From contig DEZB01000016.1 in assembly GCA_002364735.1 (NCBI GenBank), positions 1 through 44,582 on the forward strand: DNA of 44,582 nucleotides. The letters are read 5' to 3'. The notes beneath the pieces are model-generated. The model worked only from the letters and a program-made list of their open reading frames with translations, did no database searches and was not told the origin of the DNA. The translations under genes and the position numbers were made by a program. Origin of the DNA: Bacteroidales bacterium UBA3143. GTDB taxonomy: Bacteria; Bacteroidota; Bacteroidia; Bacteroidales; Dysgonomonadaceae. Positions within the stretch are counted from its first letter, which is position 1; the number at the start of each line of letters is the position of its first letter. Of the stretch, positions 16,107-25,473 are shown piece by piece.

Positions 16107-17426
16107 TTACTTTTTGCCAATACATGTGTATGTAAATCCATTAGATTCCAAGTCTTCGGCATTATAAATATTACGCCCATCAATAACTACCTGTTTTTGC
16201 ATAATCTTGCTCAATACATTCCAGTTAGGAAGTCTAAACTCTTTCCACTCTGTTACAAGCATTACAGCATGCGCATTATTAGCTGCATCATAAATATCAG
16301 TAGCATATTCAACTTTATCGCCAAAATATTGCTTAGCTTCATCCATTGCAGCTGGGTCATACACCCTCACCTTAACTTGATTGTCAAGCAGTTTATGGAT
16401 CAAATTTATAGATGGCGCATCACGCATATCATTTGTTCCTGGTTTGAAAGACAATCCCCATACTGCTACAGTTAAATTACTTATTTCGTTGTCGAAATAA
16501 TGATTTAGCTTACGAAACAACAGCTCCTTTTGATTGTCATTCACCTTTTCAACCGCCTTCAAAACCCTCATTTCATAACCTACATTCTCAGCAGTCCGAA
16601 TTAAGGCTTTGATATCTTTTGGAAAACAACTCCCTCCATATCCTGCTCCTGGATAAAGAAAGCTGCTCCCAATACGAGAATCAGTACCTACACCTCTTCT
16701 GACCATTGACACATCAGCGCCAATAAGTTCACACAGATTAGCAATATCGTTCATAAAACTTATGCGCGTAGCCAACATTGCATTTGAAGCATATTTCGTC
16801 ATTTCAGATGACAATATATCCATAAATATAACACGGAAATTGTTTAAAAGAAAAGGACGATAGAGTTTAGACATAATCTCCTTTGCACGTCCATTTTCTA
16901 CACCCACCACCACCCTGTCAGGACTCATAAAATCGTTAACGGCAGCTCCTTCTTTAAGGAATTCAGGATTAGAGGCTACATCGAATTTTAAGTGGTTTAG
17001 ATTTCTTTCTGATAGTTTTTCAGCTATCAGTTTTTTAATTTTGGCTGTAGTTCCAACAGGAACAGTGCTTTTTGTAACAATCAATAGATAGTCTTCCATG
17101 TTTGTAGCAATAGATTCTGCAACCTTATAGATAGCAGTTAAATCTGCATCTCCCTCTTCATTTGAAGGTGTGCCAACTGCAATAAAAAGAACTGTTACTT
17201 GATTTATGACAGATGGTAAATCAGTAGTGAAATGTAATCTTTTTGCTTCATGATTTTTGGTTACAATACTCTTCAAGCCAGGTTCATAAATGGGAATTAC
17301 ACCACGATTTAGTTTTTCAATCTTTTCCGAGTCAATATCAACACAGGTTACATTCAATCCCATTTCAGCAAAACATGCTCCTGAAACTAAACCTACATAT
17401 CCTGTGCCAACTACTGCTATATTCAT
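16107..17426 (-). CDS. ugd: UDP-glucose 6-dehydrogenase
   Basis: This 439-residue cytoplasmic NAD-dependent enzyme oxidises UDP-glucose twice to UDP-glucuronate, a precursor for surface polysaccharides. The N-terminal Rossmann motif is AVVGTGYVGLVSG (4-16). The catalytic cysteine lies in YGGSCFPKD at about residue 267. The C-terminal UDP-binding domain begins around VAVWGLSFKPGTNDMRDAPS. A UDP-mannose or UDP-GlcNAc dehydrogenase of the same family cannot be fully excluded, but length and motifs favour Ugd. It is 58 bases downstream of the LolE-like gene in the same direction. Confidence 0.94.
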   Translation of the reverse strand: MNIAVVGTGYVGLVSGACFAEMGLNVTCVDIDSEKIEKLNRGVIPIYEPGLKSIVTKNHEAKRLHFTTDLPSVINQVTVLFIAVGTPSNEEGDADLTAIYKVAESIATNMEDYLLIVTKSTVPVGTTAKIKKLIAEKLSERNLNHLKFDVASNPEFLKEGAAVNDFMSPDRVVVGVENGRAKEIMSKLYRPFLLNNFRVIFMDILSSEMTKYASNAMLATRISFMNDIANLCELIGADVSMVRRGVGTDSRIGSSFLYPGAGYGGSCFPKDIKALIRTAENVGYEMRVLKAVEKVNDNQKELLFRKLNHYFDNEISNLTVAVWGLSFKPGTNDMRDAPSINLIHKLLDNQVKVRVYDPAAMDEAKQYFGDKVEYATDIYDAANNAHAVMLVTEWKEFRLPNWNVLSKIMQKQVVIDGRNIYNAEDLESNGFTYTCIGKK

Positions 17427-17484
17427 TTTCTTGTTTTTTTATGCTTAAAAAAAGGTATAAACACCTCCTTTGTTTCACGCTATC

Positions 17485-18720
17485 TTAATTGAAAGTCTGT
17501 ATTGACAGTTGCTTCTTTAAATTCCGAATTGGATAAATAATCGTGGAAAGACATATCACACATACTATGATAAAAGTGAGTAAGACATCCGTAAGCTTCA
17601 CAATTACTGGGTAGGCATCAACCAAGTATGCTCCGGGTGTTCCTCCCAATTTAAGAAGTCCAAAACGCTGTTGCAAAAAACTTATGCCAACACCCAGCAT
17701 CAAACCAATAACAATACCCGAAAATGAGATTAACCATCCTTCAAAAAGAAAGATGCGTGCGATAGTTTCATCTGGCGCACCCATACTTTTTAGAATCTTG
17801 ATATCATTCTTTTTTTCAATAATAAGGATAGATAAAGGACCAACCACATTGAACGCTGCAATAATTAATATAAATGAGAGAATAAAAAAAGTAACCCATT
17901 TCTCAATCTGCAACATCCGATAGGATTCTTTCTGCTGTTCAAAACGATCTTCAACAATATATTCATCTCCAATCAGATTGCTGATAGCTTTTTTCATCTT
18001 TTGTGGCGAAACTCCCTCTCTCAACTTAATGTCAAGCGACGAAACCTCATTTTCGTAGCGAAACAATGAGCGAGCAAGCTCTATAGGTACTATTGCCATT
18101 TGCTCATCAAATTGAGGTTGATTTAAATTGAAAACAGCCCCCATTTGAACATTACCTTGAGCAAAAGCGGCTGATGGATTGGCCAAATTGACTTGAACAT
18201 CCCTTTTTGGAACAAATATCTCTATTGGATCTTTAAATCCTGGGCGAACACCTAACGTATAAGCCAAGCCAGAGCCAACAGTTGCATAATCTACCACATC
18301 CTCTCGCAATCGGAATGTTCCATCTATTACCAACTTATCCATCTGAGTCATATACTTAAAATCCTCAGAGACACCTTTCAAAATGACAGGAACTTGTCGG
18401 TTATTGAAACGCAACAATACATTATCTTCAAGAGACTCTGATATAAAATCAATATCAGTATCACTTAATGCTTCATAAAAGGGTGCAGTATTATAATCGA
18501 ACACCTTGCCTTTAACTGCAGTGATTTTCAATTCAGGATCGAAAGCACTAAAAGTAGTTTCAACCAAACTCCCAAAACCATTAAACACAGACAAAGCTGT
18601 AACCATAGCCATTGTTGCAACAGCTATGCCACACACTGACACTAAAGAAATCACATTAATTGCATTATGTGATTTCTTTGAAAACAGGTACCTCTTGGCT
18701 ATGAAAATGGGAAGATTCAA
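17485..18720 (-). CDS. LolE/FtsX-type ABC transporter permease
   Basis: This 411-residue inner-membrane protein has the MacB/LolCE layout. One N-terminal helix (about 22-48, NVISLVSVCGIAVATMAMV) is followed by a large periplasmic domain (about 50-270). Three C-terminal helices (about 275-300, 325-350 and 370-395) form the FtsX domain. LolE partners extract lipoproteins from the inner membrane with a LolD ATPase, and no ATPase gene lies nearby. The start is TTG at 18720: the frame has the rbfA TAG only three codons upstream, the first ATG is inside the first helix, and MNLPIFIAKRYLFSKK is the usual family N-terminus. Confidence 0.9.
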   Translation of the reverse strand: MNLPIFIAKRYLFSKKSHNAINVISLVSVCGIAVATMAMVTALSVFNGFGSLVETTFSAFDPELKITAVKGKVFDYNTAPFYEALSDTDIDFISESLEDNVLLRFNNRQVPVILKGVSEDFKYMTQMDKLVIDGTFRLREDVVDYATVGSGLAYTLGVRPGFKDPIEIFVPKRDVQVNLANPSAAFAQGNVQMGAVFNLNQPQFDEQMAIVPIELARSLFRYENEVSSLDIKLREGVSPQKMKKAISNLIGDEYIVEDRFEQQKESYRMLQIEKWVTFFILSFILIIAAFNVVGPLSILIIEKKNDIKILKSMGAPDETIARIFLFEGWLISFSGIVIGLMLGVGISFLQQRFGLLKLGGTPGAYLVDAYPVIVKLTDVLLTFIIVCVICLSTIIYPIRNLKKQLSIQTFN

Positions 18721-18726
18721 AACAAA

Positions 18727-19065
18727 CTAATCTTTTTTTAATAGTTTATCAATGTTATCTAAATAATCCAACGTATTATCTAAATGGAAAGCTAAGTTAG
18801 GTATTATACGCAATTGTTGTCCAACCCGTTTTCCCAATTCAAAACGTATACTTTTTACATTTTCATTTATATTGCCAATCAACTCATTCCCTTTTTCCGA
18901 AGGGAAAAAACTTAAATGAGCGTGAGCAAGCGATAAGTCAGGAGTTATATTCACTTGTGTAACTGAAATGAGAACTCCTGGCATTTTCTTTGTTTCTAAT
19001 AAAAATATCTCGCTCAATTCTTTTAAAATTAAACGGTTTATCTTTTGTTGTCTGTTCGATTCCAT
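18727..19065 (-). CDS. rbfA: ribosome-binding factor A
   Basis: RbfA (112 residues) is a single KH-type domain that binds the 30S subunit during late 16S processing and cold adaptation. The N-terminal NRLILKELSEIFL helix and the DLSLAHAHLSFFP strand are characteristic. LGKRVGQQLRIIPNLAFHLD is the conserved C-terminal block. Its stop is six bases from the TTG start of the downstream permease gene, and it follows the O-methyltransferase gene by nine bases. The run aroQ-pyk-methyltransferase-rbfA-permease therefore looks like one operon. Confidence 0.95.
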   Translation of the reverse strand: MESNRQQKINRLILKELSEIFLLETKKMPGVLISVTQVNITPDLSLAHAHLSFFPSEKGNELIGNINENVKSIRFELGKRVGQQLRIIPNLAFHLDNTLDYLDNIDKLLKKD

Positions 19066-19074
19066 AATACAATT

Positions 19075-19713
19075 TTATATTTTACGTATTATTGTTAATC
19101 CATCACGAATAGGTAGGATTACTTTTTCTATTCTTGTGTCGTCTTTAATGTGATTATTAAATTGCATAACACCCTTTGTTTGTTCGTCGTTATGAAATTT
19201 TTCATCAACTATTTTACCGTTCCACAAAGTATTATCTGCCAATATTATTCCACCTCTTTTCAACTTCTCAATAGCTACATTGTAATAAGACAAATAATCT
19301 CTTTTGTCGCCATCAATAAAAATTAAATCGAAGTAATTACCAGCATAATTATTCATAAGATTTAGAGCATCACCAATTTTCAATTCTATTTTGTGACCAA
19401 ACTCTGATTCCTTGAAATATTTTGTAATAAAACATTCCATTTCATCATCAATCTCTATAGTCACAATTTTAGCACTCTCGGGCGCACCTTCAGCAAGACA
19501 CAAAGCAGAATATCCCGTGTAAGTTCCGATTTCCAGAATATGTTGGGGCTTAATCATAGCAGCCAACATCTTTAGCAACCTACCCTGAACATTACCCGAT
19601 ATCATACGCGGACGCAATAATTTCACATTCGCTTCACGCGTCATTCTCTTTAATAGTTCGGGTTCAGCATCAATATGCGAAAGAATATACTCGTCTATTT
19701 TGAGCTCGCTCAT
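19075..19713 (-). CDS. class I SAM-dependent O-methyltransferase
   Basis: This 212-residue protein belongs to the catechol/caffeoyl-CoA O-methyltransferase-like family. SAM motif I is ILEIGTYTGYSALCLAEG (about 59-76). The acidic metal-binding and SAM-contact region FIDGDKRDYLSYY follows at about 135-147. The substrate is unknown. It is 11 bases downstream of pyk and 9 bases upstream of rbfA. The TrmR-type tRNA 5-methoxyuridine enzyme belongs to the same family and is one possible role, which would suit the translation-related neighbour, but this is inference. Confidence 0.88.
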   Translation of the reverse strand: MSELKIDEYILSHIDAEPELLKRMTREANVKLLRPRMISGNVQGRLLKMLAAMIKPQHILEIGTYTGYSALCLAEGAPESAKIVTIEIDDEMECFITKYFKESEFGHKIELKIGDALNLMNNYAGNYFDLIFIDGDKRDYLSYYNVAIEKLKRGGIILADNTLWNGKIVDEKFHNDEQTKGVMQFNNHIKDDTRIEKVILPIRDGLTIIRKI

Positions 19714-19724
19714 TACACCTTAAA

Positions 19725-21194
19725 TTACAATGTGTAGTCAGGCAAGTTGTATTTTTCTCGTGCATCTAACACTTTCCCTGCTTCGTTAATATCAAGATAG
19801 GTTGTGCCTCCAGTTTCGCCAAAGCTACCACCCAGATAAGCAACTCTATCCTCTCTTTTTATCATTTTATATTCAATCAGCTTTCTGATTGCATCTTCGA
19901 AATAAGCACGTCTACTTTCTTTAGTGTTTTCAATTCCCTCTCCGGGTTGATGCTCAGCCCAAACGCCATAAGACAAAGCTAACTCGCGTGCGAGTCTTTC
20001 ACTTGTTGCCATTGCAAACACAGGTTTGGAACCTCTAAAAGCAGCTAAAACCCTTGCAGTTCTTCCAGTGTGGCTATCTGTTACAATTGCTTTTGTTTTC
20101 AGCTTAGCTGCGGATTTCACAGCTTGTTTTGCCAAAAAAGAAGTTACCTCTCTGTCATCTTGCATAAAAGGCACACGAATATCGTTTTCGCTCAATTTTG
20201 ATCTCTCCGACTCTCGTGCCACTTTAGTCAATGTACGTACAGCCTCAACAGGATATTTTCCGTAAGCAGTTTCACCGCTTAGCATCACTGCATCAGTTCT
20301 GTAATATATCGCATTTGCAATATCTGTAATCTCCGCACGTGTTGGACGTGGATTATGAATCATGGAGTGCAACATTTGAGTTGCTACAATAACTGGTTTT
20401 TTGTAATGAATTGCTTTTCTTATCAATGCACGTTGAATAGCAGGTATTTTCTCTTGTGCGACTTCAATACCTAAATCCCCACGAGCAACCATAATGCCAT
20501 AAGCAGCACTTAATATTTCGTCAATATTATCAACCCCTTCTTGGTTCTCAATTTTAGCAATCACTTTAATATGACTGTCATGTTCTTCAAGAATTTTCTG
20601 AACATCTAAAACATCCTGCTTGTTTCTTACAAACGAATGCGCAATAAAATCGACATCATTTTTAATAGCAAACAATATATTCTCTTTATCTTTTTCAGTC
20701 AAAGAAGGCAAATCGATACGTACATCAGGTATGTTAACGCTCTTTCTGCTTCCAACAACACCATCATTTTGAGACACACACACTAAATAGTTATCATGTA
20801 CCTCTACAACTTTTAAATCAACCTCTCCATCATCAATCAATATATCCTTACCCACTTCCATGCGTTGTGTTAAATTGGTATAGGAAACATAAATAGCTTC
20901 GCGTGAAGAAACACCTTCTGGATTTCCTTCTACACGAATTACGTCACCTGTTTTCAACAATATATCTTCATTTGCCACAGTAGTTCTTATTTCTGGACCT
21001 TTTGTATCAATCAATAATGCTATACGATAGGAAACCTGACGTACATTATTAATAATCTTCATAAAACCCTCTTCATCCAAGTGAGCAGAATTCATTCGAA
21101 CCACGTTCATCCCTTCGTCAAATAGCTTCTTCAAGAAATCCACCTCACACATTTTGTCTGAAATGGTTGCAACTATTTTTGTATGTTTAAGCAT
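19725..21194 (-). CDS. pyk: pyruvate kinase
   Basis: Pyk (489 residues) converts phosphoenolpyruvate and ADP to pyruvate and ATP. The N-terminal NSAH and DTKGPEIRT blocks and IAKIENQEGVDNIDEI (with the catalytic Lys) are present. VARGDLGIEV and ATQMLHSM lie in the barrel, and the C-terminal domain starts near residue 350. It lies 42 bases downstream of aroQ. With pgk (36.3 kb) and PFOR (21.8 kb) in the same window, it completes a lower-glycolysis to acetyl-CoA route. Confidence 0.97.
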   Translation of the reverse strand: MLKHTKIVATISDKMCEVDFLKKLFDEGMNVVRMNSAHLDEEGFMKIINNVRQVSYRIALLIDTKGPEIRTTVANEDILLKTGDVIRVEGNPEGVSSREAIYVSYTNLTQRMEVGKDILIDDGEVDLKVVEVHDNYLVCVSQNDGVVGSRKSVNIPDVRIDLPSLTEKDKENILFAIKNDVDFIAHSFVRNKQDVLDVQKILEEHDSHIKVIAKIENQEGVDNIDEILSAAYGIMVARGDLGIEVAQEKIPAIQRALIRKAIHYKKPVIVATQMLHSMIHNPRPTRAEITDIANAIYYRTDAVMLSGETAYGKYPVEAVRTLTKVARESERSKLSENDIRVPFMQDDREVTSFLAKQAVKSAAKLKTKAIVTDSHTGRTARVLAAFRGSKPVFAMATSERLARELALSYGVWAEHQPGEGIENTKESRRAYFEDAIRKLIEYKMIKREDRVAYLGGSFGETGGTTYLDINEAGKVLDAREKYNLPDYTL

Positions 21195-21236
21195 AATTTA
21201 TTGTTGTATTAATCTTATTATTTTGTTCTTAATTTA

Positions 21237-21668
21237 TTATTTCTTCTTAGCTATCTCTAACAATGCACTTATTGCCAGACTGTATGAGTACATTCCAAAG
21301 CCACTTATTATCCCTCTACATGAAGAGGAAATGTGCGAGTGTTTTCTGAATTCTTCACGCGCATACACATTTGAAATATGCACTTCTATAACTGGAGAAG
21401 TAATGGCTTTTATGGCATCGCCAATAGCTATGGAAGTGTGAGTGTAAGCTCCCGCATTAAGAATAATTCCATGATATTCGAATCCCACTTTCTGAATCAT
21501 ATCAATGATTTCACCTTCTATATTGGATTGAAAATAATCCAATGTGATAGAGGGATATGTTTGTCTCAATATTTCAAGATATGCCTCAGATGATTGGCTG
21601 CCATATACTTCAGGTTCTCTTCTTCCAAGAAGATTTAGATTGGGACCATTTATAATCTGGATTTTCAT
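21237..21668 (-). CDS. aroQ: type II 3-dehydroquinate dehydratase
   Basis: AroQ (143 residues) catalyses the third step of the shikimate pathway. It has the N-terminal INGPNLNLLGRREPEVYG with the active-site Arg/Tyr loop, NAGAYTHTSIAI, and the block EVHISNVYAREEFRKHS with the catalytic His. RGIISGFGMYSYSLA completes the site. Length is typical of the dodecameric class. It heads the minus-strand run toward pyk and rbfA. A TATCTTTG -7 box lies at 21698-21691. Confidence 0.96.
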   Translation of the reverse strand: MKIQIINGPNLNLLGRREPEVYGSQSSEAYLEILRQTYPSITLDYFQSNIEGEIIDMIQKVGFEYHGIILNAGAYTHTSIAIGDAIKAITSPVIEVHISNVYAREEFRKHSHISSSCRGIISGFGMYSYSLAISALLEIAKKK

Positions 21669-21690
21669 TGTTATAGCCTGATTTAGTGTA

Positions 21691-21698
21691 CAAAGATA
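21691..21698 (-). promoter_or_regulatory. -7 promoter box upstream of aroQ
   Basis: The minus strand reads TATCTTTG, a full TAnnTTTG match, 22 bases upstream of the aroQ ATG. No TTG is seen 19-20 bases further upstream. Confidence 0.45.
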
Positions 21699-21721
21699 AC
21701 ATTATTTTTTGAAATATAATA

Positions 21722-21752
21722 AACAACAAAAGCGACCATTAATAGCCGCTTT
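21722..21752 (-). terminator. intrinsic terminator downstream of PFOR
   Basis: On the minus strand AAAGCGGC (21752-21745) pairs with the GGTCGCTTT end at 21736-21728 (one G-T pair) around a short AT-rich loop, followed by TGTTGTTT. It begins 37 bases after the PFOR stop codon and separates that gene from aroQ. Confidence 0.6.
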
Positions 21753-21788
21753 CGTTGAAATTATAATTAGTTCGTATTTTTATAAATC

Positions 21789-24700
21789 TTATTCTGCAAC
21801 GTCGTTTTCTTCGACCACTGAATAGTCAGCAGCTGCCATTCGAAGATAAGATTTATAGCGCCACTCTGCACTTTCTTTAGCTGCAGCATATAAATCAGCA
21901 GACTCCTCAGGAAATGATTTTTCGAGTGAAGTGTAACGCACTTCTCTTCCCAAAAACTCATCAAACTTGCTCCAGTCGGGTTCTTTACTGTCCAAAATGA
22001 AAGGATTCTTTCCTTCTTCCATCAATGTAGGATTATATCTCCACAAGTGCCAGTATCCACTTTCAACAGCTTGCTTTTCTTCCCACTGTGCACTACCCAT
22101 TCCTTTTTTCAGTCCGTGACTGATACATGGAGAGTATGCAATAATTATAGAAGGTCCTTTGTAAGCTTCAGCCTCTTTCAGTGCCCTCAAGAATTGTCCT
22201 TGATTTGCACCCATTGAAACCTGCGCTATATATATGTAGCCATAATTTGTAAGCATCATACCCAGGTCTTTCTTACGAGTACGTTTCCCAGAAGCTGCAA
22301 ATTTAGCAACGGCTGCCAATGGAGTAGATTTAGAAGATTGTCCTCCAGTGTTGGAGTAAATTTCCGTATCAAGCACCAGCACATTGATGTCTTGCCCCAT
22401 AGCCAAAACGTGGTCTAACCCACCAAAGCCGATATCATAAGCCCATCCGTCACCACCAAATACCCAAATAGATTTCTTCACCATATATTTTTCAAGTGAA
22501 GCAATTTCGGTTGCTAACGGAGTAGTATTTTTATTCAGAAGCGCCATTAATCTTGGCTGCAACTCTTTTGTTTTATCACCATCGTCTTTTACTTCAATCC
22601 ACTCTTTAAATAACTCCTTGAGTTCGTCAGAAAAATCATTCAAAACAAGCGCTTGACTCATCAAGTTTTCAATTCGAAGGCGCATACTTGCGTTTGCAAT
22701 AACAAAGCCAAAACCAAACTCAGCATTGTCTTCAAACAGAGAGTTAGCCCATGCTGGACCTTTGCCTTCTTCGTTAGTAGTGTAAGGAGTAGAAGGTGCA
22801 GAACCGCCATAAATGGAAGAACAACCTGTAGCATTTGCAATCATCATTCGGTCTCCATATAGCTGAGTAACCAATTTAATGTAGGGCGTTTCGCCACAAC
22901 CAGAACACGCGCCTGAAAACTCAAATAGAGGCGTAGCAAACTGAGAGTTTTTTACATTCAGCTTCACATCAACTAAGTGGGCTTTGCTTGTCACTTTTTC
23001 CATCATGTAGTCCCAGTTCTTTTGATTTTCTAATTGAGTGGTGATTGGAACCATCTCCAATGCTTTTTCACCTCTTCTTCCAGGACATACATCAGCACAA
23101 TTACCACAACCCAAACAGTCTAACACATCCACTTGTATGCGGTAAGCCATATTTGGAAATTGTCTTCCTTGAGCTTTCAATAGAGTAACATCTTCACCCA
23201 AACCTTCTTGTTCTTTTTCATCAAGTACAAATGGACGAATTGTAGCGTGAGGACAAACATAAGCACACTGGTTACATTGAATACAGTTTTCAGCGTTCCA
23301 TACTGGAACAAACGAAGCTACACCACGTTTTTCGTATTTACTCGTTCCATGATCCCAAGTTCCATCTTCGCGACCAGTAAACATGGAAACAGGCAAATCA
23401 TAGCCACGTTGTGCATTAACGGGTCTAACAACTTTTTCAATAAACTCAGGTACTAAATTAGTTTTATCATCTTCAATTTCAACTATATTAGCCCATTCTT
23501 GTGGAACTTCTACTTTTTCAACTTCCGTTCCTCTATCAACAGCCAAATTGTTTTTTCTAACAATCTCCTCACCTTTAAGACCATACGATTTTACAATGAA
23601 TTTCTTCATCTGATCAACAGCCAAATCAAAAGGAATTACATTTGATATATTGAAGAAAGCTGATTGTAGAATTGTGTTAGTTCTATTTCCTAATCCAATT
23701 TCCGATGCTATTTTAGTAGCGTTGATTATATAAAAATTGATTTTCTTTTCAGCAAGATATTTCTTTATGTGATCGGGCAAGTGATTTCCAACCTCCTCTT
23801 TTGACCATATTGAATTCAATAAGAAAGTACCCCCCTCTTTTAGTCCACGCGTCATATCGTATAGATTGAGATAGGCAGGCACGTGACAAGCCACAAAGTT
23901 TGGCGTATTCACCAAATAAGTAGATCGAATGGGTGTGTCTCCAAATCTAAGATGCGATGCTGTGAAACCACCCGACTTTTTAGAGTCATAAGCAAAATAA
24001 GCTTGTACAAACTTATCCGTATTATCTCCAATAATTTTGATGGAGTTTTTGTTAGCTCCTACTGTACCATCTGAACCTAATCCGTAGAATTTAGCTCCGT
24101 ATATTGAGTCATCCATTGCAATCTCTTCTTTCAAAGGAAGCGATTTAAACGTAACATCGTCTACAATTCCAACAGTAAAGTCATTCTTTGGCATTGGCAT
24201 TTTCATGTTTTTGAAAATAGCCATTATTTGAGCTGGTGTTGTGTCCTTAGATGATAAACCGTAGATACCTCCAGTAATATTTGGAGCATTCTCTTTTCCA
24301 TAAAATGAACTTCGCACATCAAGATACAAAGGTTGTCCTTCTGCTCCTGGCTCTTTAGTTCTGTCAATAACAGTAATTTCTTTTGCAGTTTTAGGTATAA
24401 CAGACAACAAAGCATCTGCTTTAAATGGACGATAAAGATGAACACTCACCACACCCACTTTTCTACCTTCAACATTGTTTAAGTGATCTACTACCTCTTT
24501 AATGGTTTCTGTAACGGAACCCATTGCAATAATTACACGGTCTGCTTCAGGATCACCATAATAATCGAACAAACCATATTTGCGCCCAGTAATAGCGGCC
24601 AATTGCTCAAGGTATTTCTCTACAATTCCTGGAACAGCTTCATAAAATGGATTTGCCGCTTCGCGCGATTGGAAATAAATATCATCGTTTTGTGCAGTTC

Positions 24701-25355
24701 CTCTTGTTACAGGTGCATCCGGAGTAAGTGCTCTTTTTCTAAATTCTGATAACGCTTCCTTATTCAATAGAGGAGCCAAATCTTCAGTTTCAAGCGCTTC
24801 AATCTTTTGAATTTCGTGTGATGTTCTAAATCCATCAAAGAAGTGCATAAAAGGAACACGGCTTTCTATTGCAGCTAAGTGAGCAATAGCAGATAAGTCC
24901 ATTACCTCTTGTACCGAACCTGTGGCAAAAATGGCAAAACCTGTTTGTCGTGCCGCCATCACATCTTGGTGATCACCAAATATAGATAAAGCTTGAGCAG
25001 CAAGTGCACGTGCCGATACGTGAAAAACACCTGGCAAAAGCTCGCCAGCCATTTTATACATGTTGGGCAACATGAGCAATAAGCCCTGAGATGCAGTAAA
25101 AGTTGATGTTAAAGCTCCAGCCTGCAATGCTCCATGCATAGCAGCTGCAGCACCCCCTTCAGACTGCATTTGTTGCACCAATACAGGTTGTCCAAATATA
25201 TTCTTGCGTCCGTTAGCCGACCACTCATCAATATATTCAGCCATTGTAGATGACGGTGTGATAGGATAGATAGCCGAAACCTCACTAAACATATATGCTA
25301 TGTGAGCTGCAGCTTGATTACCATCACAGGTTAAAAATTTTTTTTGTTTAGCCAT
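21789..25355 (-). CDS. nifJ: pyruvate:ferredoxin (flavodoxin) oxidoreductase
   Basis: This is a single-chain PFOR of 1188 residues. It oxidises pyruvate to acetyl-CoA and CO2 and reduces ferredoxin, a hallmark of anaerobic metabolism. Domain I begins with the conserved AIYPITPSSTMAE. Two [4Fe-4S] motifs appear near residue 690 (CIQCNQCAYVCP) and near 745 (CLGCGNCADVCPG). The TPP domain includes GCSSIYGGSAPSTPY and GGDGWAYDIGFGGLDH, and the proximal cluster uses SGACSGCGETPY. All domains are present in the usual order and length. The gene appears monocistronic, with a terminator at 21722-21752 and an inverted repeat 48-63 bases upstream of its start. Confidence 0.98.
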   Translation of the reverse strand: MAKQKKFLTCDGNQAAAHIAYMFSEVSAIYPITPSSTMAEYIDEWSANGRKNIFGQPVLVQQMQSEGGAAAAMHGALQAGALTSTFTASQGLLLMLPNMYKMAGELLPGVFHVSARALAAQALSIFGDHQDVMAARQTGFAIFATGSVQEVMDLSAIAHLAAIESRVPFMHFFDGFRTSHEIQKIEALETEDLAPLLNKEALSEFRKRALTPDAPVTRGTAQNDDIYFQSREAANPFYEAVPGIVEKYLEQLAAITGRKYGLFDYYGDPEADRVIIAMGSVTETIKEVVDHLNNVEGRKVGVVSVHLYRPFKADALLSVIPKTAKEITVIDRTKEPGAEGQPLYLDVRSSFYGKENAPNITGGIYGLSSKDTTPAQIMAIFKNMKMPMPKNDFTVGIVDDVTFKSLPLKEEIAMDDSIYGAKFYGLGSDGTVGANKNSIKIIGDNTDKFVQAYFAYDSKKSGGFTASHLRFGDTPIRSTYLVNTPNFVACHVPAYLNLYDMTRGLKEGGTFLLNSIWSKEEVGNHLPDHIKKYLAEKKINFYIINATKIASEIGLGNRTNTILQSAFFNISNVIPFDLAVDQMKKFIVKSYGLKGEEIVRKNNLAVDRGTEVEKVEVPQEWANIVEIEDDKTNLVPEFIEKVVRPVNAQRGYDLPVSMFTGREDGTWDHGTSKYEKRGVASFVPVWNAENCIQCNQCAYVCPHATIRPFVLDEKEQEGLGEDVTLLKAQGRQFPNMAYRIQVDVLDCLGCGNCADVCPGRRGEKALEMVPITTQLENQKNWDYMMEKVTSKAHLVDVKLNVKNSQFATPLFEFSGACSGCGETPYIKLVTQLYGDRMMIANATGCSSIYGGSAPSTPYTTNEEGKGPAWANSLFEDNAEFGFGFVIANASMRLRIENLMSQALVLNDFSDELKELFKEWIEVKDDGDKTKELQPRLMALLNKNTTPLATEIASLEKYMVKKSIWVFGGDGWAYDIGFGGLDHVLAMGQDINVLVLDTEIYSNTGGQSSKSTPLAAVAKFAASGKRTRKKDLGMMLTNYGYIYIAQVSMGANQGQFLRALKEAEAYKGPSIIIAYSPCISHGLKKGMGSAQWEEKQAVESGYWHLWRYNPTLMEEGKNPFILDSKEPDWSKFDEFLGREVRYTSLEKSFPEESADLYAAAKESAEWRYKSYLRMAAADYSVVEENDVAE

Positions 25356-25402
25356 AATTGTAAATCTCGTTTATTTTAATTTTGTTTTTATCAAAATATT
25401 AA

Positions 25403-25418
25403 TTGTCACAAGTGACAA
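25403..25418. promoter_or_regulatory. inverted repeat upstream of PFOR (operator candidate)
   Basis: TTGTCAC (25403-25409) and GTGACAA (25412-25418) are perfect inverted arms with a 2-base spacer. The site lies 48-63 bases upstream of the PFOR ATG and beside a near-match -7 box (TTACTTTG on the minus strand). The size and symmetry suit a dimeric regulator such as a Crp/Fnr-type protein. The regulator is not identified. Confidence 0.45.
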
Positions 25419-25473
25419 AGTAAATTTATGGTCAAGAAAAGTTAGTGACTAATACTATTTCTAAAGACCCTAC

